A stretch of DNA of 57,556 nt from Bacteroidales bacterium UBA3810 (GTDB lineage: Bacteria; Bacteroidota; Bacteroidia; Bacteroidales; Paludibacteraceae). The position numbers and the translations under genes were made by a program. The notes below the pieces were generated by a model. That model did no database searches. It was given only the letters and a program-made list of their open reading frames with translations, and had not been told where the DNA came from. The stretch's first letter is position 1. Every line of letters begins with the position of its first letter. Shown piece after piece: positions 46,130-55,131 of the stretch. The DNA lies in assembly GCA_002368645.1 (NCBI GenBank), contig DFEE01000024.1, positions 1 to 57,556 on the forward strand, in the 5' to 3' direction.

Positions 46130-49051
46130 TTAGTGTATCTTTAATGTAACTCCTAAGGAAAGTTGAGTCGCATTGGGGTAAGCTGTCGCTACATCAACTC
46201 CGGGGGTCAGACCCGTTGAAGGTACTATAGAGGGATCATTCCCCTTATAACCGGTCAATGTAAAGACATTTTTCGCCGTCAGACTCACCCGTAAGGACTC
46301 TAATAATTTGCGCTCCTTCGGGGTAAAAGTATATCCTAAGGTAATGTTGTCCAATTTGAAATAATCACCTCGTTCCAAGAAGAAACTGCTGATTACACCA
46401 CCGCCTTGTGTTGTCGCTGCGTCCTCTAAGTAGGCGCTCCTAAGCACGTTATCCGAGCCGGAACCCGACAGACCCATACCGTAACGACGCATGTTGAATA
46501 TCTCAAAAGCAAAGGCACCGCGGAATTGCAGACTCAAATCAAATGCCTTCCACCTCAAACTGTTATTCCAGGACAAGAAATGCTCCGGCATACCATTACC
46601 GATATAGCGCTTGTCCGAAGCGTCGGCATCGCCTACAGGAATGGCATTCCCGTTCTTGTCATATACCAACATCATACCGTCTAATGTGCCGGCGTACTGA
46701 TAACCATAGAACTGACCTAACTTCTGATTCTCCTCTACGCGGAAGAAATACTCGTTTGAACCGACACCCGGCTTTTGGTATAACTCAATATAAGGTGCTT
46801 GGTATAAGTCCGATGAAATCTTCTCTAACCGTGTTGTTCCGTAGGAATAATTGATGCCTGTTGTCCAGTTAACTGCCTTGTTGCGGAAAACATCATAATC
46901 GATGGAAACCTCCACACCGATATTCTTGGTCGTTCCGACATTCACCAATATCTTCGGGTACATGTAGGGCGGTTGAGGGGCATTGTAGTTATAGAGCAAG
47001 TCGGGTGAACGACGGTCAAAAAACTCTACATAACCCCTTAACGATGAACTCAGTAAGGCAAAATCCACACCCACATTCAACGAACTTGACCTTTCCCAGC
47101 GTAAATCCGGATTGGCGTTGGACGCAATCATGTAGCCGTTCACCCATTTGCCGTCAATAAAGGAACTTCCGCTACCGATATAGGAAGGAGCTGATTGATA
47201 CGGCGCAAAATCACTACGACCCGTCACACCGTATGATATACGGGGCTTTAAGCTGTTTACAACGCTCTTAGCAGGGCTCATAAAGGACGCCTCCATCATT
47301 TCCCATGCCGCACTCACGGACGGGAATGCACCCCATTTATGGTTCTTACCGAACTTGGAACTTCCTTCATACCGAATACTGGCGGATACAAACAACATGC
47401 TACGCCAGTTATAGTTGACACGCGCAAACACGCCTGCTAAAGTACTTTCGGACTTGGATGCCCACATTTGCGCCTTACCGTCTTTAAGCCAGGTACCATT
47501 GCTGATACCGTGATAGGAAAGTTGGTCGTAATCGAAATCGCGGTTCATCTGGTAGTTACCTTCATTCGTGTAACGCTCCCAGGAATAACCGACCATCGCC
47601 TTGAAATCATGCTCCCCAATCTGCATCTGGTAGTTGCCTAACCATTCGATGCGGTTGGTCATATAACGCTGATACTCAATATGCGCTTCGCCCTTGTAAC
47701 CGCCCCAATAGGACGCGGCTGTGGTTGAAGGCGCGTAGTAATGAGACTTTAAATCATTGTATTGTATCGCGTAGCTGACTTGGGTGGATAAATTATGTTC
47801 CTCTAACCGGAGGATATTCCACTTCAAATCGGCATTGCCCATTACATACCATCTGTCGCCATTATTGACGATATTTTTCATCTCGTTAACAGGGTTGCTT
47901 GCGCCCGTCGGTGAATTAGGCTGATAGTATGTGCCGTCTGCATTATAGACAGGAATCGTCGGGTTCATCGTCAGCGCTTGTTCCAATAAACCGTCGTTGC
48001 CCCATTCCTCATGTACCTTTCGTGCCGTCAATGAGGACGATAGTTGTAACCGGCGATCCAATACATATTGCTCCATGGAGAAACGACCGCCGAACTCCTC
48101 TCTGCCGGACTTGATATCCAAACCGTTACCGCGTTTATAGCTGATGCTCGCACCATAATAACCCGTCTTAGTCTTTGAGTCCATGGAAATATAATGATTG
48201 GTACTATAACCCACTTTGTTGGTCAGCAAGGAATACCAGTCCGTTGATGCACCGTAATCCGAGCGTCTATGTGAACGACGGAACTCTTCCGGACTAAGCA
48301 CTTCCGCATGTGGCAAAGCGATGTTCATTGCCCCGTAACCGTCATAGGTTACCACAACCTTACCTTCTTCGCCGGAACCTTTCTTTGTCGTAATCAAGAT
48401 AACACCGTTTGCACCGCGGGTACCATAGATGGCGGCTGATGCAGCGTCTTTTAGAACGGTGATGGACTCAACATCTTGAGAAGCAATGGTTCTCAAATCA
48501 CCACCGGCGATACCGTCTATCACGACTAACGGCTCATTGGAAGCGTACAACGATGTTGCGCCACGAACCTGTAACGAGGACATCGAGTTAGGATTGGCAT
48601 CCGCTACACTACTCACGTTCAAACCGGCTATCTTACCGGCTACTAAACCCATAGCATCTGATACCGCGCCTTGGTTAAAGTCTTCACGACTCACTTGTAC
48701 AACAGAGGAACTGACCTCTTTTTTACTTAAACTACCATATCCCACGACAACTACTTCACTCAACTCTTCGCTGTCTTCAAAGAGGCTGACATGCATGTTG
48801 TGCGCAGCGGGCAACACTTGAGTCTTATAGCCGATATAGGAGAACTCCAATAGGGTTCCTGCCGCACAGCTAATTTCGTAATTACCATCAAAATCGGTTA
48901 CTGTTCCGTTACTCGTACCTTGTACTACAACCGAAGCACCGATTAAACTTTCTCCGTTCATGTCGGTAATCACCCCGTGAAAGGTCTCCACTTGGGCATT
49001 TAGCAACATGCCTACTAAGAGAAGTGGTACAATGAGAATCTTTCGTTTCAT
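46130..49051 (-). CDS. susC: SusC-family TonB-dependent outer-membrane transporter
   Basis: A 973-residue protein with a signal peptide, a carboxypeptidase-regulatory-like domain (GVITDMNGESLIGASVVVQG to SYIGYKTQV, about 25-95), a TonB box-like segment (EELSEVVVVGYG), the plug with DAASAAIYGTRGANGVI near residue 212 and a large 22-strand barrel. It imports malto-oligosaccharides with SusD, using TonB energy. Ends on SLGVTLKIH. The long 5' region has AT-rich repeats and no consensus promoter. Confidence 0.95.
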   Translation of the reverse strand: MKRKILIVPLLLVGMLLNAQVETFHGVITDMNGESLIGASVVVQGTSNGTVTDFDGNYEISCAAGTLLEFSYIGYKTQVLPAAHNMHVSLFEDSEELSEVVVVGYGSLSKKEVSSSVVQVSREDFNQGAVSDAMGLVAGKIAGLNVSSVADANPNSMSSLQVRGATSLYASNEPLVVIDGIAGGDLRTIASQDVESITVLKDAASAAIYGTRGANGVILITTKKGSGEEGKVVVTYDGYGAMNIALPHAEVLSPEEFRRSHRRSDYGASTDWYSLLTNKVGYSTNHYISMDSKTKTGYYGASISYKRGNGLDIKSGREEFGGRFSMEQYVLDRRLQLSSSLTARKVHEEWGNDGLLEQALTMNPTIPVYNADGTYYQPNSPTGASNPVNEMKNIVNNGDRWYVMGNADLKWNILRLEEHNLSTQVSYAIQYNDLKSHYYAPSTTAASYWGGYKGEAHIEYQRYMTNRIEWLGNYQMQIGEHDFKAMVGYSWERYTNEGNYQMNRDFDYDQLSYHGISNGTWLKDGKAQMWASKSESTLAGVFARVNYNWRSMLFVSASIRYEGSSKFGKNHKWGAFPSVSAAWEMMEASFMSPAKSVVNSLKPRISYGVTGRSDFAPYQSAPSYIGSGSSFIDGKWVNGYMIASNANPDLRWERSSSLNVGVDFALLSSSLRGYVEFFDRRSPDLLYNYNAPQPPYMYPKILVNVGTTKNIGVEVSIDYDVFRNKAVNWTTGINYSYGTTRLEKISSDLYQAPYIELYQKPGVGSNEYFFRVEENQKLGQFYGYQYAGTLDGMMLVYDKNGNAIPVGDADASDKRYIGNGMPEHFLSWNNSLRWKAFDLSLQFRGAFAFEIFNMRRYGMGLSGSGSDNVLRSAYLEDAATTQGGGVISSFFLERGDYFKLDNITLGYTFTPKERKLLESLRVSLTAKNVFTLTGYKGNDPSIVPSTGLTPGVDVATAYPNATQLSLGVTLKIH

Positions 49052-49070
49052 GATTCTTTAATTAGGTTAA

Positions 49071-49121
49071 TTAGTATAGTATTTATAGTATTATTGTATA
49101 GTACTTATTTATTGTATCGTA
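49071..49121. promoter_or_regulatory. AT-rich repeat region upstream of susC, possible regulator site
   Basis: TTATTGTATAGTA (49091-49103) and TTATTGTATCGTA (49109-49121) differ by one base and are 18 bases apart, start to start. A TAGTATAGTATTTATAGTA run precedes them. No TTTG/TAnnTTTG promoter is visible here, so susC may need an activator such as SusR. Confidence 0.4.
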
Positions 49122-49136
49122 TTGTTCTTACTTATT

Positions 49137-49219
49137 GCGCCGTATCTGCATCTGGTGCTCATCGGGTGCTGATCGGGTGCTCATCGGGTGCTGATCGGGT
49201 GCTGATCGGGTGCTCATCG
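49137..49219. repeat. 12-base tandem repeat (ATCGGGTGCTG), copy at the 5' end of the susC block
   Basis: Six or so units between susC and susB, opened by GCGCCGTATCTGCATC and closed by GTGCTCATCGAAAC. Orientation is the same as at 37976-38060. Confidence 0.9.
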
Positions 49220-49235
49220 AAACCGACAGTATACA

Positions 49236-51257
49236 TCAGTAAGCAATCTCAATTAGTTTAGCGGCAAATCCACCGCCTTTTGCCATAACGACTTGGATGG
49301 TATCAGCACTGGTCACTTCTTTCTCTTCTATTTTATACGCGTATGAGCGCGACTCCCAATCCGCATCTTCTCCATCGCGATAAAGTGTCAGCGTGTATGT
49401 TTTACCTTTTTCTAACATATTCAGCGGCACGACTGCTTTGCGCGCTTCCTCATCCGTGATACCACCTATATACCAATCACTTGTGCCGCGACCTTGACGG
49501 GCAAAAATGCAGAAATCACCAATCGCACCATCTACCAAGATGGATTTCTCCCAATCGCAGGGAACATCTTCGATAAACTTGAATGCATCAGCGTGTTCCA
49601 TATAGTGTTCCGGCAGATCGCAAGCCATCTGCAAGGGACTGTAGAAGCAGACAAATAACCCCAACTGGTTCATCAATGTCGAGTGAACACGTGTGGTCGG
49701 AATAACCGGATTCTCGAACTTAAAGACCCCCGGCGTATAATCCACCGGACCTGCCAAGATACGGGTGTAGGGCAACACCGTTACATGCTCGCAGGGACTT
49801 CCGCCATCTTCGCTCCAGGCATTCCACTCCTGACCGCGAACACCTTCTTGAGTCACGAGATTCGGATAAGTCCGTTGTAAACCGGTCGGCATCACCGGCT
49901 CGTGGTTATCTATCATGATGTGGTACTTGGCGGCTTTTTCTATCACCTTGCGGTAGTGTCTAACGCCCGATTGCCCTTTATTCCACTGCAGACCGTCCAT
50001 TGTCCGGATAATCGGAGCCACATAACCTGTCTTAATCGCGTGTATGCCGTGATCCGCGTGATAGCGGTAGATATAGTCTAATTCTGCCTCATAGTCTGCT
50101 GCATTACCGCCGGTCTCATTATGTCCCACAATCTCTACACCTAAACTCTTGGATAAACGGCTCAGATAATCAATGTCCCAATCGTCATATGGGGTCGTGA
50201 AATCAAAATGCTTCCAGTCTTCCCAACCCTTATTCCAGCCTTCGGCTAAAACAGCATCTATTCCATGTTCTGCCGCAAAACGCATATACCGCTCCATATT
50301 CTCGGTCGTGGCACCGTGTCTGGGACCTTGCTCCCAGGTCATGGTCTTTATATGCATGCCCCACCAGATTCCCATGAACTTCATCGGGCGTATCCACGAA
50401 GTGTCTTCTATCTTGCAAGGCTCGTTGAGATTTAACATTATACGCGAAGCAACCATGTCCTGCAAAGTCTTAGTTAGTACCACCATTCGCCACGGTGTGC
50501 TGAAAGGTGTTTCAATATATGCCTTAACCTCATGACCGGGATGCACATCTTCTTGCCGCCATGGTGTCAAATAGGTACGCAACGCACCTTCGCGCACGTA
50601 CAAGTTCTGCGCCGGGTAGTCTGTTAAGGCTGCTTCGTGCACAAAACCATAGGTGCCGTCGCCAAACTCAATGGTTATAGGTGAACACAATGTGTCCGCA
50701 CTGCTAACCTCTTCATCGCTCGCACCGCGTATAATCCGCTTACTCCATAGCCCCTCATAGTACTCTGTCCGCCAAGGAATTGACCACGCCTCTGCGGCTT
50801 GGCTGAAACGGTATGAAGTTAGCTCATCCGTAATAGTGAGGGTCTTTAGGGACTGTTCCGGGAAAAGGTAGCGGAAACCAAAACCGTCGTTGAATACCTT
50901 GAACTCGATGTTCATCTTAACACCGCTCTCATGCTCCAACTCAATGAGCATCCGATTATGGTTATCAACAATAATTCGCTCTTCTCCCCATATGGTCTCC
51001 CAAGCAGAGTTTGTGTGACTCTTTTTTGTACCTATCAAATGAAAACCGTTTCCCAACGGCACTTCCTCTGCCATAAGACCGAGGGGAGAAGATTCTATAA
51101 TGGTCATGCCGTCGCGCTCAATGGTATAGCCGATTCCACCATCCTCCTGCAACTCGAAACTTGCACGAAGAGAACCATCCGGTGAACTGACAGATAAATC
51201 ACGGCTGCAACCAATTAACAAAACAGCGAATAGGAAAATAGAGAAGTATGCTTTCAT
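49236..51257 (-). CDS. susB: GH97 alpha-glucosidase (SusB-like)
   Basis: A 673-residue protein with a lipoprotein signal (MKAYFSIFLFAVLLIGC). It has the GH97 beta-sandwich N-terminal domain, a barrel with HNETGGN (Glu about 379), DNHEPVMPTG (about 450) and TQEGVRGQEWNAWS (about 472), and a C-terminal sheet domain. The Glu-based motifs fit the inverting type of GH97 known from SusB, which hydrolyses alpha-glucosidic bonds of malto-oligosaccharides. The lipobox suggests a periplasm-facing or surface lipoprotein. It is transcribed from its own promoter, divergent from susR. Confidence 0.92.
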   Translation of the reverse strand: MKAYFSIFLFAVLLIGCSRDLSVSSPDGSLRASFELQEDGGIGYTIERDGMTIIESSPLGLMAEEVPLGNGFHLIGTKKSHTNSAWETIWGEERIIVDNHNRMLIELEHESGVKMNIEFKVFNDGFGFRYLFPEQSLKTLTITDELTSYRFSQAAEAWSIPWRTEYYEGLWSKRIIRGASDEEVSSADTLCSPITIEFGDGTYGFVHEAALTDYPAQNLYVREGALRTYLTPWRQEDVHPGHEVKAYIETPFSTPWRMVVLTKTLQDMVASRIMLNLNEPCKIEDTSWIRPMKFMGIWWGMHIKTMTWEQGPRHGATTENMERYMRFAAEHGIDAVLAEGWNKGWEDWKHFDFTTPYDDWDIDYLSRLSKSLGVEIVGHNETGGNAADYEAELDYIYRYHADHGIHAIKTGYVAPIIRTMDGLQWNKGQSGVRHYRKVIEKAAKYHIMIDNHEPVMPTGLQRTYPNLVTQEGVRGQEWNAWSEDGGSPCEHVTVLPYTRILAGPVDYTPGVFKFENPVIPTTRVHSTLMNQLGLFVCFYSPLQMACDLPEHYMEHADAFKFIEDVPCDWEKSILVDGAIGDFCIFARQGRGTSDWYIGGITDEEARKAVVPLNMLEKGKTYTLTLYRDGEDADWESRSYAYKIEEKEVTSADTIQVVMAKGGGFAAKLIEIAY

Positions 51258-51273
51258 GTCATTAAATTTTCTG

Positions 51274-51305
51274 CAAAATTACTAAAAATAGTGGACATAT
51301 TCAAA
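51274..51305 (-). promoter_or_regulatory. susB promoter
   Basis: Minus-strand TTTG (51305-51302), 20 bases, TAATTTTG (51281-51274). The transcript would start about 10 bases before the ATG. Perfect consensus. Confidence 0.8.
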
Positions 51306-51351
51306 AAATATTGAATAAATCAAGAAAAATCAAGAAAAAATAGACATATAT

Positions 51352-51382
51352 TTTGATACTCCGAAAATATTTAGTACCTTTG
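51352..51382 (+). promoter_or_regulatory. susR promoter
   Basis: TTTG (51352-51355), 19 bases, TACCTTTG (51375-51382), start codon at 51401. Confidence 0.75.
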
Positions 51383-51400
51383 CAACAAATTTTATATCCT

Positions 51401-52987
51401 ATGGCGAGAAAATATGTCATTGTACTGGTGCTAATCTGTTTTTCTTTATGCGTTAATGCGCTGAATGATAGTATTAAGGCGGACCTTAATCGCTTGAATA
51501 AAACCCTGCTTGAACGCCCGTCATTGGAGGCTGATAAACGACACATTATTGATAGTCTTATTCGGGTTGCGGCAACGCAGGAAAATGCCTATAATTCCTA
51601 TCATCAATTATTGGAAGAATATAAGTCTTATAACTACGATACAGCACTTATCTATATCCAATTTATGGAGTCGGAAGCCACTCCGCAACAAATGCCCGAA
51701 CTTGAACTCGAGCAGGCATTTGTTTATTTGTCAGGAGGATTGTTCAAAGAAGCATCGGATATCTTGACAACATGGCTTCAACGGTATGAGACTGAGCTTC
51801 CAAAGTTTTCTGTTTCCTATTATGTTACTCACTCACGACTCATGTGGGATTTGGCTGACAATGTCGGCGGGGAATTGGGTAAGCAATATAATGCGGAAGG
51901 CATTCGCCTGAATCGCGTGTTATTAACCTATCTGCAACCTACTGATACGGCCGTATATTGGTATGCGCATGCCGTACTTGACCTCAGGGAAGGTAATTAT
52001 GAAAGGGGAATTGTCCGCTGCCTCCATTCACTTTCGGCGACACAACCTTCTGTTCATTATCAGGCGATTACTGCGAGCACGCTCGCCTATCTCTATCGTA
52101 AAACCGGAGATAACCAATCTGCTTTACATTATTATATTGAGGCTGCTATTTGTGATATACGCTCGCTCACCTATGAAACAGTTGCGATGAGAAATATTGC
52201 AGAACTCCTCTTCGAGGAAGGTGAAACAAAACTTGCAGACCGCTATATCCATATTGCCATGCAAGACGCACAACGCTATCATGCGCGCCATAGACAGGTC
52301 GGCGTCGCTGAGAGCTTGCCTATTATTGAGGAGAGGCTTTTGTCACAATCGCGCCTCCAACAAAATATAGCCATTCTTCTTCTTACTATTGTTGCCGTTC
52401 TTCTCTTAATAGGTGTTATCGGTATCCTCCTTTTGCGACGGCAAAACAAAGCTATACGTGCTGCCCAACAGACTATCGACGATATGAACCGGCGCCTTAA
52501 AGAGGCCAACAAACTCAAAGAAGAACTCTTGGGCACATTACTCACCTCACGCTCGCAATATATCAATGATGTTCGCAAATACCAGCAAGAGGTCAAACAA
52601 TTTGCAGTCAATCGCCAATGGAATGCCCTCATGACAATTCCTAAACAAGTGGACGCACATGTGCAGCGAGCTACTTTGGACCGACAACTCGATGCTATGC
52701 TTCTTAGCCTCTATCCTACTTTTGTGCAGGACTTTAATGCCCTGCTTCGCCCTAATGAGCAACTGATTGCTAAGAAAGATGAGCCTTTCAGCCCGCAACT
52801 GCGTATTTTTGCACTTATCAGACTCGGTATTACCCAAAATGAGGTAATAGCAGATATCCTTGATTATAGCGTCAATACCGTCTATACCTACAAAACCCGT
52901 GTTATTGCAGCCTCTGACCTTTCGCCCGAGGAATTTTACCGGGCACTCATGTTAATCCCCTCTCTCAGCCGAACGACACAAGCATAA
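51401..52987 (+). CDS. susR: SusR-like membrane-spanning regulator (DUF6377 type)
   Basis: A 528-residue protein. From the ATG at 51401 (MARKYVIVLVLICFSLCVNA) an N-terminal signal anchor is followed by a periplasmic TPR-like helical sensor (about 30-320), one transmembrane helix (about 325-347; NIAILLLTIVAVLLLIGVIG), a cytoplasmic coiled coil and a C-terminal LuxR-like DNA-binding region (about 476-503; LGITQNEVIADILDYSVNTV). SusR senses maltose or malto-oligosaccharides in the periplasm and activates sus genes. It is divergent from susB. The longer frame to 51353 overlaps the promoter. Confidence 0.88.
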   Translation: MARKYVIVLVLICFSLCVNALNDSIKADLNRLNKTLLERPSLEADKRHIIDSLIRVAATQENAYNSYHQLLEEYKSYNYDTALIYIQFMESEATPQQMPELELEQAFVYLSGGLFKEASDILTTWLQRYETELPKFSVSYYVTHSRLMWDLADNVGGELGKQYNAEGIRLNRVLLTYLQPTDTAVYWYAHAVLDLREGNYERGIVRCLHSLSATQPSVHYQAITASTLAYLYRKTGDNQSALHYYIEAAICDIRSLTYETVAMRNIAELLFEEGETKLADRYIHIAMQDAQRYHARHRQVGVAESLPIIEERLLSQSRLQQNIAILLLTIVAVLLLIGVIGILLLRRQNKAIRAAQQTIDDMNRRLKEANKLKEELLGTLLTSRSQYINDVRKYQQEVKQFAVNRQWNALMTIPKQVDAHVQRATLDRQLDAMLLSLYPTFVQDFNALLRPNEQLIAKKDEPFSPQLRIFALIRLGITQNEVIADILDYSVNTVYTYKTRVIAASDLSPEEFYRALMLIPSLSRTTQA

Positions 52988-53021
52988 TTACTATCGAAAT
53001 GAATGAATTATTTATAAAATT

Positions 53022-54176
53022 ATGAAAATTATTTTGCATATTTCACAAAAATGTTGTATCTTTGCAATTGCTGCATTGACACTCGCAGCATGCTCTAAAC
53101 ACAATGAACAAATGGTAAGTAGTCAAATGGTTAATGAGTCTTGGGACAAGGTATTCCCGCTCAGCGAAAAAGTTAGTCACCAAAAAGTAACATTCTCAAA
53201 TCAGTATGGCATTATGCTCGTCGGCGATTTATACGCGCCGAAGGAAGTAGAAAGTCACAAGTCAAAAGTCGAAAGCAAATATGCTGCGCTTGCCGTCTCC
53301 GGTCCTTTTGGCGCAACCAAAGAGCAGTCTTCCGGTCTCTATGCGATGAAGATGGCGGAGCGTGGTTTCATCGCGCTTGCTTTTGACCCTTCTTTTACGG
53401 GTGAGAGTTCGGGTGAGCCGAGACGCACCGCTTCTCCTGACATCAACACAGAAGACTTTATGGCAGCGGTGGACTACTTGTCGAAATTGGAGAACGTGGA
53501 CGCAGACCGTATCGGTATCATCGGCATCTGCGGATGGGGTGGAATCGCCCTTAACGCAGCAGCGGCTGACCCGCGTATCAAGGCAACGGTCGTTTCCACC
53601 ATGTACGATATGACCCGCGTGAGCGGAAACGGTTATTTCGACTCCTCAGACTCCGAAGAGGCGCGTCACGAAGCCCGTGTGGCACTCGCACAGCAGCGTC
53701 TTAAAGACCCTGCAGCGATGGCAGGTGGTGTTGTTGACCCGCTCCCAGAAGACGCACCCCAGTTCGTCAAAGACTACTATGATTATTACAAGACCGCCCG
53801 CGGTTATCACGTCCGTTCCGGCAACTCTAACGACGGCTGGCGCGTCATCGGCACACAGGCATATGCCAACAGCCGGTTCCTGTATTACATCAACGAGATA
53901 CGCTCGGCAGTGCTGATTATGCACGGAGAAAAAGCCCACAGCCGGTATTTCGGCGAAGCGGCATACCACTATATGGTGGACGGCAAAGCTGACGGCTACA
54001 AAACAGTTGTAACCCCCAATCCCTGTCCGGAGAACAAAGAGTTGCTGATTATTCCGGGGGCTTCGCACTGCGACCTCTACGATGGCGGCTTCACGGAACC
54101 GGAAGGTAGGGGCGAGTCCAAGCACCTTATCCCCTGGGATACACTTGCTGATTTCTTTAACAACAATCTGAAATAG
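53022..54176 (+). CDS. Alpha/beta hydrolase (dienelactone-hydrolase-like), probable lipoprotein, with module A insertion
   Basis: A 384-residue frame. From 53022 the N-terminus is a lipoprotein signal (MKIILHISQKCCIFAIAALT, lipobox LAAC). The catalytic domain has GPFGATKEQSSGLYAMKMAE, FDPSFTGESSGEP, GIIGICGWGG, where Cys is in the nucleophile position as in dienelactone hydrolases, and the later LIIPGASHCDLYDGG. A perfect promoter at 53033-53064 lies inside the signal, so translation may really begin at the ATG 53112 or 53127. Residues about 75-85 (EVESHKSKVES) are module A DNA at 53247-53276, inserted in frame. Substrate unknown. Confidence 0.8.
   Translation: MKIILHISQKCCIFAIAALTLAACSKHNEQMVSSQMVNESWDKVFPLSEKVSHQKVTFSNQYGIMLVGDLYAPKEVESHKSKVESKYAALAVSGPFGATKEQSSGLYAMKMAERGFIALAFDPSFTGESSGEPRRTASPDINTEDFMAAVDYLSKLENVDADRIGIIGICGWGGIALNAAAADPRIKATVVSTMYDMTRVSGNGYFDSSDSEEARHEARVALAQQRLKDPAAMAGGVVDPLPEDAPQFVKDYYDYYKTARGYHVRSGNSNDGWRVIGTQAYANSRFLYYINEIRSAVLIMHGEKAHSRYFGEAAYHYMVDGKADGYKTVVTPNPCPENKELLIIPGASHCDLYDGGFTEPEGRGESKHLIPWDTLADFFNNNLK
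53033..53064 (+). promoter_or_regulatory. Promoter-like site inside the hydrolase signal-peptide codons
   Basis: TTTG (53033-53036), exactly 20 bases, TATCTTTG (53057-53064): a perfect consensus beginning 11 bases after the nominal ATG. The gap to susR upstream is only 34 bases, so no other promoter is evident. Confidence 0.6.
53247..53276 (+). repeat. Module A copy inside the hydrolase gene
   Basis: GTAGAAAGTCACAAGTCAAA and the following AGTCGAAAGC, read as VESHKSKVES. Confidence 0.8.
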
Positions 54177-54179
54177 TCT

Positions 54180-54803
54180 ATGAAAGTTCTTCTCATCAAC
54201 GGCAGCCCCCGTAAAACGGGCAACACCTTTACGGCACTCACCGAAATTGCTCAAACGCTACAAGCCGAAGGTATTGATTCGGAAATTGTTTGGATTGAGA
54301 ATAAACCTGTCCGTGGTTGTATTGCTTGCGGTCGCTGCAAGGCATTGAATAACGGGAAGTGTATCTTTGACGATGATATCTGCAATCGGATTTCCGCGAA
54401 GTTCAACGATGCGGACGGCTTTGTTTTTGCCTCGCCTGTCTATTATGGGCAACCCAACGGTGCCTTGTTGGCAATCATGCAGCGTGCATTCTTCAGCAAT
54501 GGCGCAGCAGTACAGAATAAACCTGCAGCTGCCCTTGCTATCTGCCGCCGCGGAGGAGCTACTGCGGCAATGCAGTGCATCCAAATGCCGCTCCAGATGA
54601 TGAATATGCCCGTGGTGACTTCGCAATACTGGAATATCGCCTATGGTCGCGAAGCCGGGGAGGTGAAGCAGGATACGGAAGGTATGCAGACCATGCGTAC
54701 ACTTGCTCATAACTTGGCATGGATGCTTCGAGGCCTCCGTTCCGACTCCGCGCCCGCTATTCCTGACCGCGAAGAATGGCAGCCCATGCACTTTATTCGG
54801 TAA
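54180..54803 (+). CDS. Flavodoxin-fold NADPH-dependent reductase, iron-sulfur flavoprotein type
   Basis: A 207-residue flavodoxin-like protein: GSPRKTGNT (FMN phosphate loop, about 8-16), SPVYYGQPNG (about 85-94) and a compact cysteine motif GCIACGRCKALNNGKC (about 50-65), as in iron-sulfur flavoproteins that carry a [4Fe-4S] cluster. It probably reduces small electron acceptors; the substrate is unknown. It starts three bases after the hydrolase stop, so the two genes form an operon. Confidence 0.85.
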   Translation: MKVLLINGSPRKTGNTFTALTEIAQTLQAEGIDSEIVWIENKPVRGCIACGRCKALNNGKCIFDDDICNRISAKFNDADGFVFASPVYYGQPNGALLAIMQRAFFSNGAAVQNKPAAALAICRRGGATAAMQCIQMPLQMMNMPVVTSQYWNIAYGREAGEVKQDTEGMQTMRTLAHNLAWMLRGLRSDSAPAIPDREEWQPMHFIR

Positions 54804-54807
54804 TGGT

Positions 54808-55125
54808 ATGAACCGCAGAGATATTTACAATAAATATGATGGTCATTGTGTCTATTGCGGTCGGAAGATAGAGTACGATGATATGACTGTTGACCATATC
54901 CAGCCGCTCTCCAAAGGTGGCAATAACGATTTGCAGAACACTATCCCGAGTTGCCAACTCTGTAATAATCAGAAAGCTGACCGCTCAATTGAGGAGTTCC
55001 GCACTTTCGTGGAGAATATAACCGAGACTTTGGACGAAAATAAACAGTATCGGATAGCCCTCCGCTATAAGAAGATTGTTATCGCTAAACCGCAACCTGT
55101 CGTCTTTTATTTTGAACAAAACTAA
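54808..55125 (+). CDS. HNH endonuclease
   Basis: A 105-residue protein from the ATG at 54808, four bases after the flavoprotein stop (a longer frame to 54703 overlaps that gene). It has CVYCGRKI with the first zinc-binding pair, MTVDHIQPLSKGGNNDLQN (HNH core) and CQLCNNQKAD with the second pair. HNH proteins of this size are stand-alone endonucleases or nuclease subunits of mobile or defence systems. No mobile element is seen here. Role unknown. Confidence 0.88.
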   Translation: MNRRDIYNKYDGHCVYCGRKIEYDDMTVDHIQPLSKGGNNDLQNTIPSCQLCNNQKADRSIEEFRTFVENITETLDENKQYRIALRYKKIVIAKPQPVVFYFEQN

Positions 55126-55131
55126 TAAACA

